Shown here: piece after piece, positions 29,001 to 36,440 of the stretch
How the letters are laid out: every line of letters begins with the position of its first letter
Position numbering within the stretch: the first letter of the stretch is position 1
DNA from: Myxococcota bacterium
Lineage (GTDB): Bacteria; Myxococcota_A; UBA9160; UBA6930
Direction: 5' to 3'
Length of the DNA: 64,000 nt
Assembly (NCBI GenBank): GCA_028285625.1
Contig: JANQOX010000003.1
Location: 91,737-155,736 of the forward strand
The notes under the pieces: generated by a model
What the model was told of the DNA's origin: nothing
Databases searched by the model: none
Seen by the model: the letters and a program-made list of their open reading frames with translations, nothing else
Program-made: the position numbers and the translations under genes

Positions 29001-30706
29001 AGCCCTTCGTAGATGGGCGGGTCGTGAGGCTCGATGGAACTCGCCTCTTCGAGGGTGATGCGCGCTTCGTCGAGCCGGCCTTCGTCCTGCTGGATCCGGG
29101 CGGCTTCCACCAGCAGCTCGGCCCGCTCGTGGTCGGGGAGTTCGGCGTTGCCGGTGGTGAGCGCCAGCAGGGCCGCGTCGGGGTTGCCCGTGGACTCGTA
29201 CGCAAGTGCGAGCATCTGCTGCTGCTGGGCGATCTTGTCGCGCGCGACCTTGGCCTGGGAGATCAGGTCCACAGCCTCCTGGGGCCGACCGGTCTGCTGC
29301 ATCACGCCGCCCATGCCGAGCATGGCGTCGCCGTGTTCGCCATCGACCTCGAGCGCGCTCCCGAAGGCCTCCTCGGCCCCTTCGAGATCGCCCATGCGCG
29401 AGCGGTTCCGGCCGAGACCGGCCAGCGTGTCGGGGTCCATCGGGTCGAGCGCCGCGCCTTCTTCGTAGGCGAGCAGGGCGTTCTCGTACATCCCCATGCG
29501 CTCGTTCACTTTGGCGACGCTCTGGGTGGCCCGCGCCATCATGCCCGCAGCGCCTCCGGCCATCACGTCCTCTTCGCCCGCCGACCGGAAGTTGCGAACC
29601 GCCTCTTCGGACTCGAGCCGCTCCGCCCGCAGGTCACCGGCCTGCATCAGGTGCTGGACCTGGACCTCGGGTGCATCGCCTTCGAGTGCGCCGAGCGCCT
29701 CGTAGATCTCGGGGTCGCGGGGGTCGAGGCGCTTCGCATGCTGCAGGGACTCGCGCGCTTCTTCGACGCGCCCGATCTCCAAGGCCGTCGACGCGCGTGC
29801 CACGTGGGCCTCGCGTCGCTCGGGGTCGATCTCGACCACCTGCGTGTACAGGCGGTGGGCCACCTCGGGCTCGCCGCGTACGAGGGCCGAGTCGCCTCCG
29901 GCCATCAGCATCTCGGGGTCGCGGCCCTCGCGCATGGCCTTGCGCACGTGGAGCCACGCCTTGTCGGGGGCGCCACTCGCACTGGCCAGCCGCGAGCGCT
30001 CGGCCAGACTGGCGTCGCTCTTCTGGGCCGCCTGTTGGATCTCGTGGCGCAGTGCCATTGCCGTGGGGGTGTCGGACGAGCCGAGTTCGCGCCACGCTGC
30101 CGTGAGTCGCCCGCCTCCCAGCGCCGCGACGGCGCGCTCATAGCGGCCCAGCTCCGAGAGCCGCGGCTCTTGCGCGCCCACGATCGGCCCCGGGGCCACG
30201 CCCAGGGTGGTGAGCAGGCTGGCGAGCGCCTCTTCGAGCAGACTGCCCAGATCGGCCAGCCGGCCCTCCACGCGCGTGCCGGCCACCACGCCGCCGTCGT
30301 CGGTCGCGTGGATGCGCAGGCGCAGGTCGATCTGGCCCGCGTCGTAGCGGATCTCGCTGAACAGCAGGGTCGTCGCGCCAGCGGAGACGCCCAGCTCGGT
30401 GATCTGCTCGCCGCGCAGGACCGCGTCGCCGATCTCGGGGCGCGCGCGCAGATTCGCGACGGCGTCACGCGCGGTGCGGCGGCCGACGACCTGGAAACCC
30501 GCAGCGGTCACCCGCTCGCGGAGCCACTCGTCGACGCCGCCGTCGACGCTCGCGAGCACGTCTGCAGCCCGAGTGGGCACCACCAGCGTGTCGCCAGCCG
30601 GGAGCACGCCCGGCTGGGCGCCCCACGCCGGTGCCACGAGGCAGACGAGAACGAGCCACAAGATTGCCGGGACGACGGAGCGCGGGATCCTCACGCCGGG
30701 GATCAT
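26066..30706 (-). CDS. Giant membrane Ser/Thr kinase with periplasmic and cytoplasmic TPR domains
   Basis: A 1546-residue Hanks-type kinase with an unusual order. The signal/anchor (residues 1-29) is followed by an unrecognised alpha/beta domain (about 40-170) and an extended TPR array (about 200-610). Then come a linker domain, one membrane helix (about 777-797, AAVPLTLFLILLSLPVIRGW), a Lys-rich beta region, a second TPR block (about 1030-1270) and the kinase domain at the C-terminus (1286-1545). The kinase is complete: GRGGMG loop, VALKR lysine, HRDIKTSN, DFGLA, GTPYYMAPEQ. Positive charge after the helix places the kinase in the cytoplasm and the first TPR array in the periplasm. PknB-type kinases have the opposite order. 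It probably senses an envelope partner through the TPRs. The start ATG 30706 has no clear ribosome site. Confidence 0.9.
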   Translation of the reverse strand: MIPGVRIPRSVVPAILWLVLVCLVAPAWGAQPGVLPAGDTLVVPTRAADVLASVDGGVDEWLRERVTAAGFQVVGRRTARDAVANLRARPEIGDAVLRGEQITELGVSAGATTLLFSEIRYDAGQIDLRLRIHATDDGGVVAGTRVEGRLADLGSLLEEALASLLTTLGVAPGPIVGAQEPRLSELGRYERAVAALGGGRLTAAWRELGSSDTPTAMALRHEIQQAAQKSDASLAERSRLASASGAPDKAWLHVRKAMREGRDPEMLMAGGDSALVRGEPEVAHRLYTQVVEIDPERREAHVARASTALEIGRVEEARESLQHAKRLDPRDPEIYEALGALEGDAPEVQVQHLMQAGDLRAERLESEEAVRNFRSAGEEDVMAGGAAGMMARATQSVAKVNERMGMYENALLAYEEGAALDPMDPDTLAGLGRNRSRMGDLEGAEEAFGSALEVDGEHGDAMLGMGGVMQQTGRPQEAVDLISQAKVARDKIAQQQQMLALAYESTGNPDAALLALTTGNAELPDHERAELLVEAARIQQDEGRLDEARITLEEASSIEPHDPPIYEGLAKVYEAQGDTAAAERARTQVSSLQGQSVAPTSGGAKTAAIGEEEVRGGDAKDFARLFASFPPRSPETRKPVAKVHYLGVATTGGWELLAREWFAPTQPDLQAIDSALLQGLIERFEVVPPPEALPEVALGAANRLFAFGTAREDISLVNDVLGVDASFVAQLERVGEKDNPLIERYVLKVRMVGGREADRVFIRANQLAMPAAPPFRVLNPRAAVPLTLFLILLSLPVIRGWGKVKVELDWENGPQTKGFFAIQISRKPGKVKKEKNKGKSKALQYQKKVRAWARFSKSMVGRETMFGWIPAGQRYVMVHGLLQDEQTRDVIGSFLEERKVKVARGKTTEIRFDFQRIDAPLEVRLAVAEGQAMPQVPIALRGNPDSIRYVREGSTVFHVTNGQHGVLVAEQDRVHDVDVLVTDHRAALVTITLGSEETAAFTDCPEAVDPYLQGDMMAASAALDRAGQVEVANLMRARFHEARGESDKAARFYEAAGHMTEAAQVAVSPELEDAGDAPGPEPPPAPAADGGALAEAEAFEASYDYESAIEAYKRAGMSSKVLELLEKTDCYFDAGTLAFQDDDVDRAVRNLQMVDLRDPDYLEACRLLAQIFTDREEWDLAVHKAEEAVQVAGEESAPLELHEQLGRLLAHAGRLDEAVTCFESIQKREPDYPGVADEIDTLRSRLGATGTRAAPGSFDPDPDIDDAELAGALTLDDGESEAEPERYELLGELGRGGMGVVYKARDTRLGRVVALKRLPENLRDHPTAVQLFLREARAAAALNHTNIVTLFDADQSGGHYYLTMEMLEGLPLDAILAKRGRLGARDALRLAVQISTGLQFAHEHGVIHRDIKTSNLFFTKDKVVKIMDFGLAKMTEEVRRAATVIGGTPYYMAPEQSEGTGVDHRADLYAFGVTLFELLTGRVPFTEGDVTYHHRHTPPPDPRELAKDIPDAVAELILRLMQKSPDDRFAETSEVTEALRRLAASA

Positions 30707-30724
30707 CGGCCCTTCGCGGCGGGG

Positions 30725-30790
30725 GGTTTACCGCTATCGGTGCAGGCCGGGTGGCGGGGTGTACCGCGATCGGTGCAGGCCGGGCGGCGG
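30725..30790. repeat. Two tandem 33-bp repeats upstream of the kinase gene
   Basis: Copies start at 30725 and 30758 (ggt(t/g)taccgc(t/g)atcggtgcaggccggg(t/c)ggcg), filling the 87-base gap between the CaiB stop (30794) and the kinase start (30706). If the kinase is transcribed from this gap or by read-through from CaiB, the repeat is in its leader. Confidence 0.8.
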
Positions 30791-30793
30791 GGC

Positions 30794-32023
30794 TCAGCGG
30801 CCTCGCAGGCGGGCGATCTCGGCGTCGTCGAGCCCGGCCTCCCGCAGGATCTCCTCGGCATCGGAGTCGACCGGCGCAATGGCAGGCCCGTGTCCGAGTT
30901 CGACGCCCTGCATCCGGAACGGCGGCCCGACCGTGGTGAAACCACCCGCATCGGGGTGCTCGAGCTCTCGGAAGTAGCCCATGGCCCGGGCCTGCGGGTC
31001 GTCGATGGCCTCGACCAGGGTCCGCACGGGCGACCAGATCAGCCCCTCGGCCTCCAGGCGGGGCGTCCACGCCTCGAGACTGCGGCCCGAGAAGGTCCGC
31101 TCCAGCTCCCGGACCAGTGCCCCGGCGTGGTCGGCCCGCGCCAGCGCGTCCTCGAACCGGGCGTCCGCGAGCAGGTCGGGCCGCTCGATCGCGCGGCAAA
31201 GCGGCGCCCAGTAGCGGTCGGACTCGATCATCACCAGCAGCAGCCAGCGGTCGCCTGCGACCGGATAGCTGTTCCAGAGGGGGTTGGGCGCGCGGTCGCG
31301 GTCGTGTCGCTTGACGGGCTCGCGCGTCGCCAGGGCCAACGCCACGTCGTTTCCCAGCACGTGGAGGCCCGTCTGGAGCAGGCTCGTCTCCACGTAGCGA
31401 CCCTCGCCGGTCGCATCTCGCAGACGCAGCGCCGCCAGGATCGCGCAGACCAGGTTCGAGGCCGCCGCGTGGTCGCCGATTCCCGGGCGCTGAAGCGAGG
31501 GACGCTGCCCCGCGTCACGCATCACGTCCATCATGCCGGTGCGGGCCCAGTAGGCGGCGTAGTCGAAGGCGGGGCGGTCGGCCTCGTCTCCCCCCAGGCC
31601 GTACCCGCTGATCGCACCCATCACCAGGCGCGGATGCCGCGCCAAGAGCGTGTCGTGATCGAGCCCGTACTTCTTGCGGCGCCCGGGCAGCAGGTTGGTC
31701 ACGAATACGTCGGCGCGCGCGAGGATCCGAAGCAGTGCATCGCGTGCGCCGGCATCCGTCAGGTCCAGCGCGATCGAGCGCTTGCCCTGGTTGTCCATGT
31801 GGAAGGCCGGGTTCTCGGGGAACGAACTCTCGTAGCCGGCATATCGTGGACGCGACCGCCGGTAGACCTCACCGCGCGGCGGCACTTCGACCTTGACGAC
31901 GTCGGCGCCGAGGTCGGCGAGCAGGCATCCCGCGGCGGGCACCGCCACGTAGTGGGCGACCTCGACGACCCGGATGCCCGCGAGGGGCAGCGGGGTCGCG
32001 CCTTCCGGATTCGTCTCGGTCAC
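30794..32023 (-). CDS. CaiB/BaiF family CoA-transferase
   Basis: A 409-residue type III CoA transferase that moves CoA between carboxylic acids. The N-terminus has the typical PLAGIRVVEVAHYVAVPAAGCLLADLGADVVKVE, followed by NQGKRSIALDL, the catalytic aspartate in RPAFDYAAYWARTGMM, and GRYVETSLLQTGLHVLGNDVALAL. It starts at GTG 32023. The cupin gene lies 27 bases upstream and the hydrolase before that, suggesting a three-gene unit. Donor and acceptor acids are unknown. Together with the ligase, dehydrogenases, thiolase-like protein and enoyl-CoA hydratase in this window it points to varied acyl-CoA metabolism. Confidence 0.92.
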   Translation of the reverse strand: MTETNPEGATPLPLAGIRVVEVAHYVAVPAAGCLLADLGADVVKVEVPPRGEVYRRSRPRYAGYESSFPENPAFHMDNQGKRSIALDLTDAGARDALLRILARADVFVTNLLPGRRKKYGLDHDTLLARHPRLVMGAISGYGLGGDEADRPAFDYAAYWARTGMMDVMRDAGQRPSLQRPGIGDHAAASNLVCAILAALRLRDATGEGRYVETSLLQTGLHVLGNDVALALATREPVKRHDRDRAPNPLWNSYPVAGDRWLLLVMIESDRYWAPLCRAIERPDLLADARFEDALARADHAGALVRELERTFSGRSLEAWTPRLEAEGLIWSPVRTLVEAIDDPQARAMGYFRELEHPDAGGFTTVGPPFRMQGVELGHGPAIAPVDSDAEEILREAGLDDAEIARLRGR

Positions 32024-32050
32024 GGGCGCCGTCGCTTCGGGGTCATCGGT

Positions 32051-32392
32051 TCAGGGACTCGGTGCCAGGATCGCCAGCACCACCAGGCGCCCGTCGCCCG
32101 TGTTGCGGATGCCATGGGGGACGCCTTCGGGCGCCACCAGCATGAGACCCGCCTCCATGTCGATCTCGCGGCCCTCCAGCAGGAAGAGCCCCTTGCCGGA
32201 GACGACCTGGTAGACCTTGTCCATTCCGGCGTGCGCGTGCAGCGCGTGCTCCTGCCCCGGCTCGAAGCAGTTCAGGCCCACGAGAATGCGCTCCGACGAG
32301 AACAGCGTGGCCTTGCCCATCTTGTCGTCCCGGAAGACGGCGTGGGCTTCGGGACGGATGGCGGTGGGGTGGGTGAGGGTCGCGTCGGACAT
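32051..32392 (-). CDS. Small cupin domain protein
   Basis: A 113-residue single-domain cupin. The metal-site region is GQEHALHAHAGMDKVYQVVSGKG, which keeps the HxH pair but has Asp/Lys where the glutamate normally lies, and motif 2 is APEGVPHGIRNTGDGRLVVL with its histidine. ATG 32392 has AGGAG overlapping the stop of the upstream hydrolase gene (7 bases away), so translation is probably coupled. Small cupins of this type are often sugar- or phenol-modifying enzymes or regulators. The function here is unknown. Confidence 0.82.
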   Translation of the reverse strand: MSDATLTHPTAIRPEAHAVFRDDKMGKATLFSSERILVGLNCFEPGQEHALHAHAGMDKVYQVVSGKGLFLLEGREIDMEAGLMLVAPEGVPHGIRNTGDGRLVVLAILAPSP

Positions 32393-32399
32393 GGCACTC

Positions 32400-33344
32400 C
32401 TAGGCGGATGAGGTCTCCGAGAGGAAGCGCAGCGTCGCATCCACGACCAGGGCCGGCGCCTCCATGGGAATCAGATGGCCCGCGTCGAGGGTCTCGACAC
32501 GGCCGCTGCGCATCGACGCCGCGAGCCGCTCGTAGACCGGGCGGGGAAAGTTGCCGCGCGCGGCCCACAGGTAGAGGGTGGGCACACGGCCGTCTCGCGC
32601 CAGGTCGAACACGTCGATCGCCCCCCCGCCCGAGAACACCGTGGCCTCCACCTCGGGCGGACACTTGAGCACCACGCTGCCGTCTGCGCGCGTGCGCAGC
32701 CCGTGGTGCACGTAGAGGTCGAGCGCCTCGGGAAGCCAGTCCGCGAAGAGGTCCCGCTCGGCGAACCAGGCACGGGCCTCGGAGTGCGAGGGCCAGTCCG
32801 CGCGCCGGCGCGACGCGCGATCGACGAGGCCCCGCGTGTGCTCGGCGCGCTCGGGCGGCGCCAGCGCCGCGGGCGGCGGGGTCACCGGGTCGACGAGCAC
32901 GAGCCGCTCGAACAGATCGTGGCGGGCCGCCGCGGCGCCGAGCATCGACGTGCCGCCGAAAGAATGACCCAGACCGAGACGCAAAGGCGCCCCGCCCTGC
33001 TCCGCCACCAGGCGCTGGGCCACGGCCACCACGTCGTCCGAGAAGTGGCGCCACGAATACGCATCGGGGCCCTCGGGACGCGACGAGTCGCCATGGCCGC
33101 GGGCATCCATGGCGATCACGCGCCCGCCGGCGCGGAGCGGCTCCACCAGCAGCGCCAGGGTCTCCTTGCAGAAGCCATTGGCGTGGTGAAGCAGTGCGAT
33201 GGGCCCTTCGCCCCCGAAGTCGCGCACGGCGATCTCGACCCCACGCGAATCGAGCGCAAGACGACGCACTTCGCTTCCGCGCAGGGCGCGAAGATCACTG
33301 CCGCCAGAAGGCGGCGCATCGCCGGGGGAGTGGGGGGACGGCAT
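32400..33344 (-). CDS. Alpha/beta hydrolase
   Basis: A 314-residue alpha/beta-fold hydrolase. The oxyanion strand is LLHHANGFCKETLALLVEPL, the conserved DARGHGDSSRP follows, and the nucleophile elbow is GLGHSFGG (Ser). The catalytic histidine is probably in LDAGHLIPMEAP. There is no signal peptide. A -10-like TAAGAT (minus strand, 33360-33365) lies 15 bases before ATG 33344. It is divergent from the NUDIX gene and heads the hydrolase-cupin-CaiB set. The substrate is unknown. Confidence 0.85.
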   Translation of the reverse strand: MPSPHSPGDAPPSGGSDLRALRGSEVRRLALDSRGVEIAVRDFGGEGPIALLHHANGFCKETLALLVEPLRAGGRVIAMDARGHGDSSRPEGPDAYSWRHFSDDVVAVAQRLVAEQGGAPLRLGLGHSFGGTSMLGAAAARHDLFERLVLVDPVTPPPAALAPPERAEHTRGLVDRASRRRADWPSHSEARAWFAERDLFADWLPEALDLYVHHGLRTRADGSVVLKCPPEVEATVFSGGGAIDVFDLARDGRVPTLYLWAARGNFPRPVYERLAASMRSGRVETLDAGHLIPMEAPALVVDATLRFLSETSSA

Positions 33345-33410
33345 GAGGTCCGGCGCAGGATCTTAGCGATGCGCCCGCTCCCGAGTCACGCCGCGGCTAT
33401 GCTGCTGCGG

Positions 33411-34067
33411 ATGGATCCCGCAGAGCCCTCCTTGCAGCCCCTGGAACCTGCCACGCGTTCGGGGCGCCTTCGGGAGCAACTCGAAGGCAACCTGCGGGGC
33501 CACGAGCGCCTGGAGATGCCGCTCGGCGAGCGGCGCCACGCTGCGGTGGTGCTCGCGATCGTCCTCGACGCGCACGAGCGCCCCTGTTTCGTCCTCACGC
33601 GCCGCGCGCCGGACCTGCGCCGGCACGCGGGCCAGTGGGCGCTACCCGGCGGGAGGCTCGATCCCGGGGAAACGCCCGAGGTCGCGGCCCTGCGCGAGAT
33701 GGACGAGGAGGTCGGGCTGCGGCTCGGCCCCGACCGCATCCTCGGACGACTCGACGACTACGCCACCCGCTCCGGCTACGTGATCACGCCCGTGGTCGCA
33801 TGGGCCGGGGCCGAGGCCCGCCTGGTGGCCAACCCGGGAGAGGTCGCCGAGATCCACCGCGTCCCGCTCGCACTGCTCGATGCGCCCGAGGTGCCGCTGC
33901 TGCGCAGCATCCCCGAGAGCGACCAGCCCGTGATCTCGATTCCGCTCGTCGGCACGCACATCCACGCGCCCACGGCGGCCATCTTGTTCCAGCTGCGTGA
34001 GGTCGCCGTGTGGGGGCGCGGAACCCGCGTCGACCACTACGAGCAGCCCGTCTTTGCCTGGAAGTAG
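33411..34067 (+). CDS. NUDIX hydrolase (CoA pyrophosphatase-like)
   Basis: A 218-residue NUDIX hydrolase. The Nudix box is complete: GGRLDPGETPEVAALREMDEEVGL. RRAPDLRRHAGQWALPGGRLD before it resembles the CoA/acyl-CoA pyrophosphatase branch (NudL type), which would suit a cell rich in acyl-CoA enzymes. I chose ATG 33411 (MDPAEPSLQ) because TATGCT (33398-33403) lies seven bases before it, as in other leaderless genes here. ATGs at 33369 and 33399 are in frame but overlap or precede that hexamer. Confidence 0.88.
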   Translation: MDPAEPSLQPLEPATRSGRLREQLEGNLRGHERLEMPLGERRHAAVVLAIVLDAHERPCFVLTRRAPDLRRHAGQWALPGGRLDPGETPEVAALREMDEEVGLRLGPDRILGRLDDYATRSGYVITPVVAWAGAEARLVANPGEVAEIHRVPLALLDAPEVPLLRSIPESDQPVISIPLVGTHIHAPTAAILFQLREVAVWGRGTRVDHYEQPVFAWK

Positions 34068-34110
34068 GTGAACGCCGGGGCCCACGGAGCGGCCTGCTAC
34101 CGTCGGTCGA

Positions 34111-35604
34111 ATGCAGCCGCCGAGCCGCCAGGTCGTGGTCGTCGGGGTCGGGCAGGTCGTGCAACGCGACGCGGAGCCCGCTCTGGCCCTGGAACCCGTT
34201 GCGCTCATGGCCGAGGCCGCGAAACGAGCCGAGCGCGACGCCGGCGCAATCCTGCTGGCCGGACTCGACCACGTGGTCGGGCTGCACGTACTCGGCTGGC
34301 GCTACGACAGCGTGGCGACGCTGCTCGCCGACCGCATCGGCGCCGCGCAGGCGCGGCCCATCGACACCGAAGTCGGTGGCGACAGCCCCCAGCGGTGCAT
34401 CAACGAGCTCGCCCGCCGCATCCGGGACGGGCATTGCATGGCTGCGCTGGTGGCCGGCGCCGAAGCCATCCGCACCCGACGCACGGCCCGGCGCGACGGC
34501 GTCGAGCTGGGATGGGTGCGCGGCGGGCCCGCACCCGGTCGCAACCACGAGCGCTGGGGCGACCGACGCCCGGGCGTCTCGCCGCGCGAGCAGCGCCACG
34601 GCATCGTCCTGCCCACCGTGGCCTACCCACTCTACGAAACCGCCCTGCGCGCGCGGCTGGGCCACTCCCCCGAAGACCACCAGGCGCGGATCGGCGCCCT
34701 GTACGCGCGACTATCGCAGGTGGCCGCCGACAACCCGCATGCCTGGTTCCCGAAGGTGCGAAGCGCCGACGAGATCTGCACCACCAGCGACACCAACCGC
34801 ATCATCGCCTGGCCCTACCCCAAGGTCGTGAACGCGGTGATGGAGGTGGACCAGGGGGCCGCGGTGATCCTGACCTCGGCGGAGCACGCGCGCGCGCTCG
34901 GGGTGCCGGACGATCGCATGGTTCACCTGCTCGGCGAGGGCGAAGCCACTGCCGAGCCCTGGTTCTTCTCGGAGCGCCCGCGCATGGACGAGAGCCCGGC
35001 ACAGCGAGCCTCCATCGACGCCGCCCTCGCCAGCGCCGGTCTCTCGGCCGAAGACGTGGATGCGTTCGACCTGTACAGCTGTTTTCCCGTCGCCATCGAG
35101 CTGGCCATGGAAGCGCTCTCGATCGCGCACGACGACCCGCGGCCGGTGAGCGTGACCGGTGGGCTCGCGCAGGCCGGTGGCCCGGGAAACGCCTACTGCC
35201 TTCACGCCGTCGCACGCATGACCGAGCGGCTGCGCGAGCAGGGAGGCACGGGCATGGTCACGGGGCTCGGCTGGTACTTCACGAAGCACGCGGCCGGCCT
35301 CTATGGGCGCGAGCCCGGCGATGCCAAGCCCCGAGCGCCCGCGCCGCCGCCCCGGCAGCCGGATCCCGAGATGACCGACACGCCCCAGGGACCGGCCACG
35401 GTGATCGCCTACACCGTCGTCCACGATCGCGAGGGTGCACCGGCCCAGGGGATCGTGATCGGGCGCGACGCCCGCGGGCGGCGGTTCGTGGCGAACACGC
35501 CCGACGACCGGGAGCTATTCGAGGCCATGGAGCGCCGCGAGTTCGTGGGCGCCTCTGGGGTGCTGGGCCCGGACGGCGAGCGCATCGTCTTCACGCCGGC
35601 CTGA
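34111..35604 (+). CDS. Thiolase-like protein with additional C-terminal domain
   Basis: A 497-residue thiolase-fold protein of the 'acetyl-CoA acetyltransferase' (TLP1-like) type. The nucleophile region reads VGGDSPQRCINELARRI rather than the classic CxSG motif, a known trait of thiolase-like proteins. The C-terminal half keeps GGLAQAGGPGNAYCLHAVARM (active-site His) and GLGWYFTKHAAGLYG. The last 90 residues (ATVIAYTVVHDREGAPAQGIVIGRD) are the extra domain typical of this subgroup. ATG 34111 has TACCGT seven bases upstream and no Shine-Dalgarno. The methyltransferase gene starts four bases after its stop. True thiolase activity is doubtful because the N-terminal cysteine context is altered. 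Confidence 0.85.
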   Translation: MQPPSRQVVVVGVGQVVQRDAEPALALEPVALMAEAAKRAERDAGAILLAGLDHVVGLHVLGWRYDSVATLLADRIGAAQARPIDTEVGGDSPQRCINELARRIRDGHCMAALVAGAEAIRTRRTARRDGVELGWVRGGPAPGRNHERWGDRRPGVSPREQRHGIVLPTVAYPLYETALRARLGHSPEDHQARIGALYARLSQVAADNPHAWFPKVRSADEICTTSDTNRIIAWPYPKVVNAVMEVDQGAAVILTSAEHARALGVPDDRMVHLLGEGEATAEPWFFSERPRMDESPAQRASIDAALASAGLSAEDVDAFDLYSCFPVAIELAMEALSIAHDDPRPVSVTGGLAQAGGPGNAYCLHAVARMTERLREQGGTGMVTGLGWYFTKHAAGLYGREPGDAKPRAPAPPPRQPDPEMTDTPQGPATVIAYTVVHDREGAPAQGIVIGRDARGRRFVANTPDDRELFEAMERREFVGASGVLGPDGERIVFTPA

Positions 35605-35608
35605 GACG

Positions 35609-36388
35609 GTGGTGGCGGGGCCGGCGGCGCTTCCGGACGAACTCGCTGCTCGCGTCGACGCGTGGATCGAGCAGGCGGTCGCGCGCCTGGGCGTCTCCGT
35701 CCGCGACGCACGCAAGGGCGTCCAGTCGGTCTCCACCGTATACGTGCAGCGGCGCAACGAAGGCCGGATCTCGACCCGCACCACCGAGGGCACCTCGCGC
35801 CGGGCTGCGCTGGCGACGTACTACGCCCCGCTGCACTTCCTCACCACGTACCATGCGGCGTCGGCACTCGACCTCGACGTCACAGCGCCCCGCATCCTCG
35901 ACCTCGGCTGCGGCACCGGTGCCTGTGGCGCGGCGCTGGGCTGGCTCGCGTCTGATTCGCGCCCGGCCGTCACGGGCCTCGATCGCTCGGGTTGGGCGCT
36001 CGGCGAGGCGCGCGCGACCTGGCGCGCCTTCGGCCTGCGCGGGCGCGCGCGTCGCACGGTGCTCCCGGCGGGCCTTCCGCGTCCGCGACCGGGTGACCTC
36101 GCCGTAGCCGGATTCGTGCTCAACGAGTGTGAGCCCGAGCAGCGCGAGGCGCTGCTCGGCTGGCTGGCCGACGCCGCCCGCGCGGGCGGTCACGTCCTGG
36201 TCCTCGAGCCCTTGGCCACGCGGATCTCTCCCTGGTGGGACGAAGCGTGCGCGCGCCTCGGTGAGCGCGGCCTGCGCAGCGAGACGTTGCGATTCGCGAT
36301 CGAGCGGCCACGCTGGGTGGCCGAGATCGACCGTGCATCGGGCCTCGACCATCGCGAGATCGGCGCTCGGGTCCTGCTCTCGTCATGA
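35609..36388 (+). CDS. Class I SAM-dependent methyltransferase
   Basis: A 259-residue methyltransferase. The AdoMet motif I is ILDLGCGTGACGAALGWLA (about residues 96-114), followed by an acidic motif II (VTGLDRSGWAL) and GFVLNECEPEQREALL. The N-terminal 90 residues, with QSVSTVYVQRRNEGRISTRTTEGTSRRAALATYYAPLHFL, are an accessory helical domain reminiscent of ribosome-associated (Rsm22-like) methyltransferases, but the cysteine cluster of that family is absent. The GTG start is four bases after the thiolase-like stop, so translational coupling is likely. The target is unknown. Its stop codon lies inside a 27-bp tandem duplication. Confidence 0.82.
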   Translation: MVAGPAALPDELAARVDAWIEQAVARLGVSVRDARKGVQSVSTVYVQRRNEGRISTRTTEGTSRRAALATYYAPLHFLTTYHAASALDLDVTAPRILDLGCGTGACGAALGWLASDSRPAVTGLDRSGWALGEARATWRAFGLRGRARRTVLPAGLPRPRPGDLAVAGFVLNECEPEQREALLGWLADAARAGGHVLVLEPLATRISPWWDEACARLGERGLRSETLRFAIERPRWVAEIDRASGLDHREIGARVLLSS

Positions 36389-36418
36389 GACGCTCGGGTC
36401 CTGCTCGCACCATGAGAC
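36365..36418 (+). repeat. Two tandem 27-bp repeats duplicating the methyltransferase stop region
   Basis: Copies start at 36365 and 36392 (gctcgggtcctgctc...catgagac). Each contains CATGAGAC, so the stop (TGA, 36386-36388) has an in-frame second copy 27 bases later. The duplication separates the methyltransferase and glycosyltransferase genes. It is the only array here whose period is a multiple of three. Confidence 0.85.
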
Positions 36419-36440
36419 GCCCGACCCCGCCGGAGCCCAG

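Noticed and set aside
29024..32668. A 1214-codon open frame opposite the kinase, CaiB and cupin genes
   Set aside because: It crosses three real genes on the other strand and their gaps, including a tandem repeat, and has low-complexity Arg/Ala/Gly composition.
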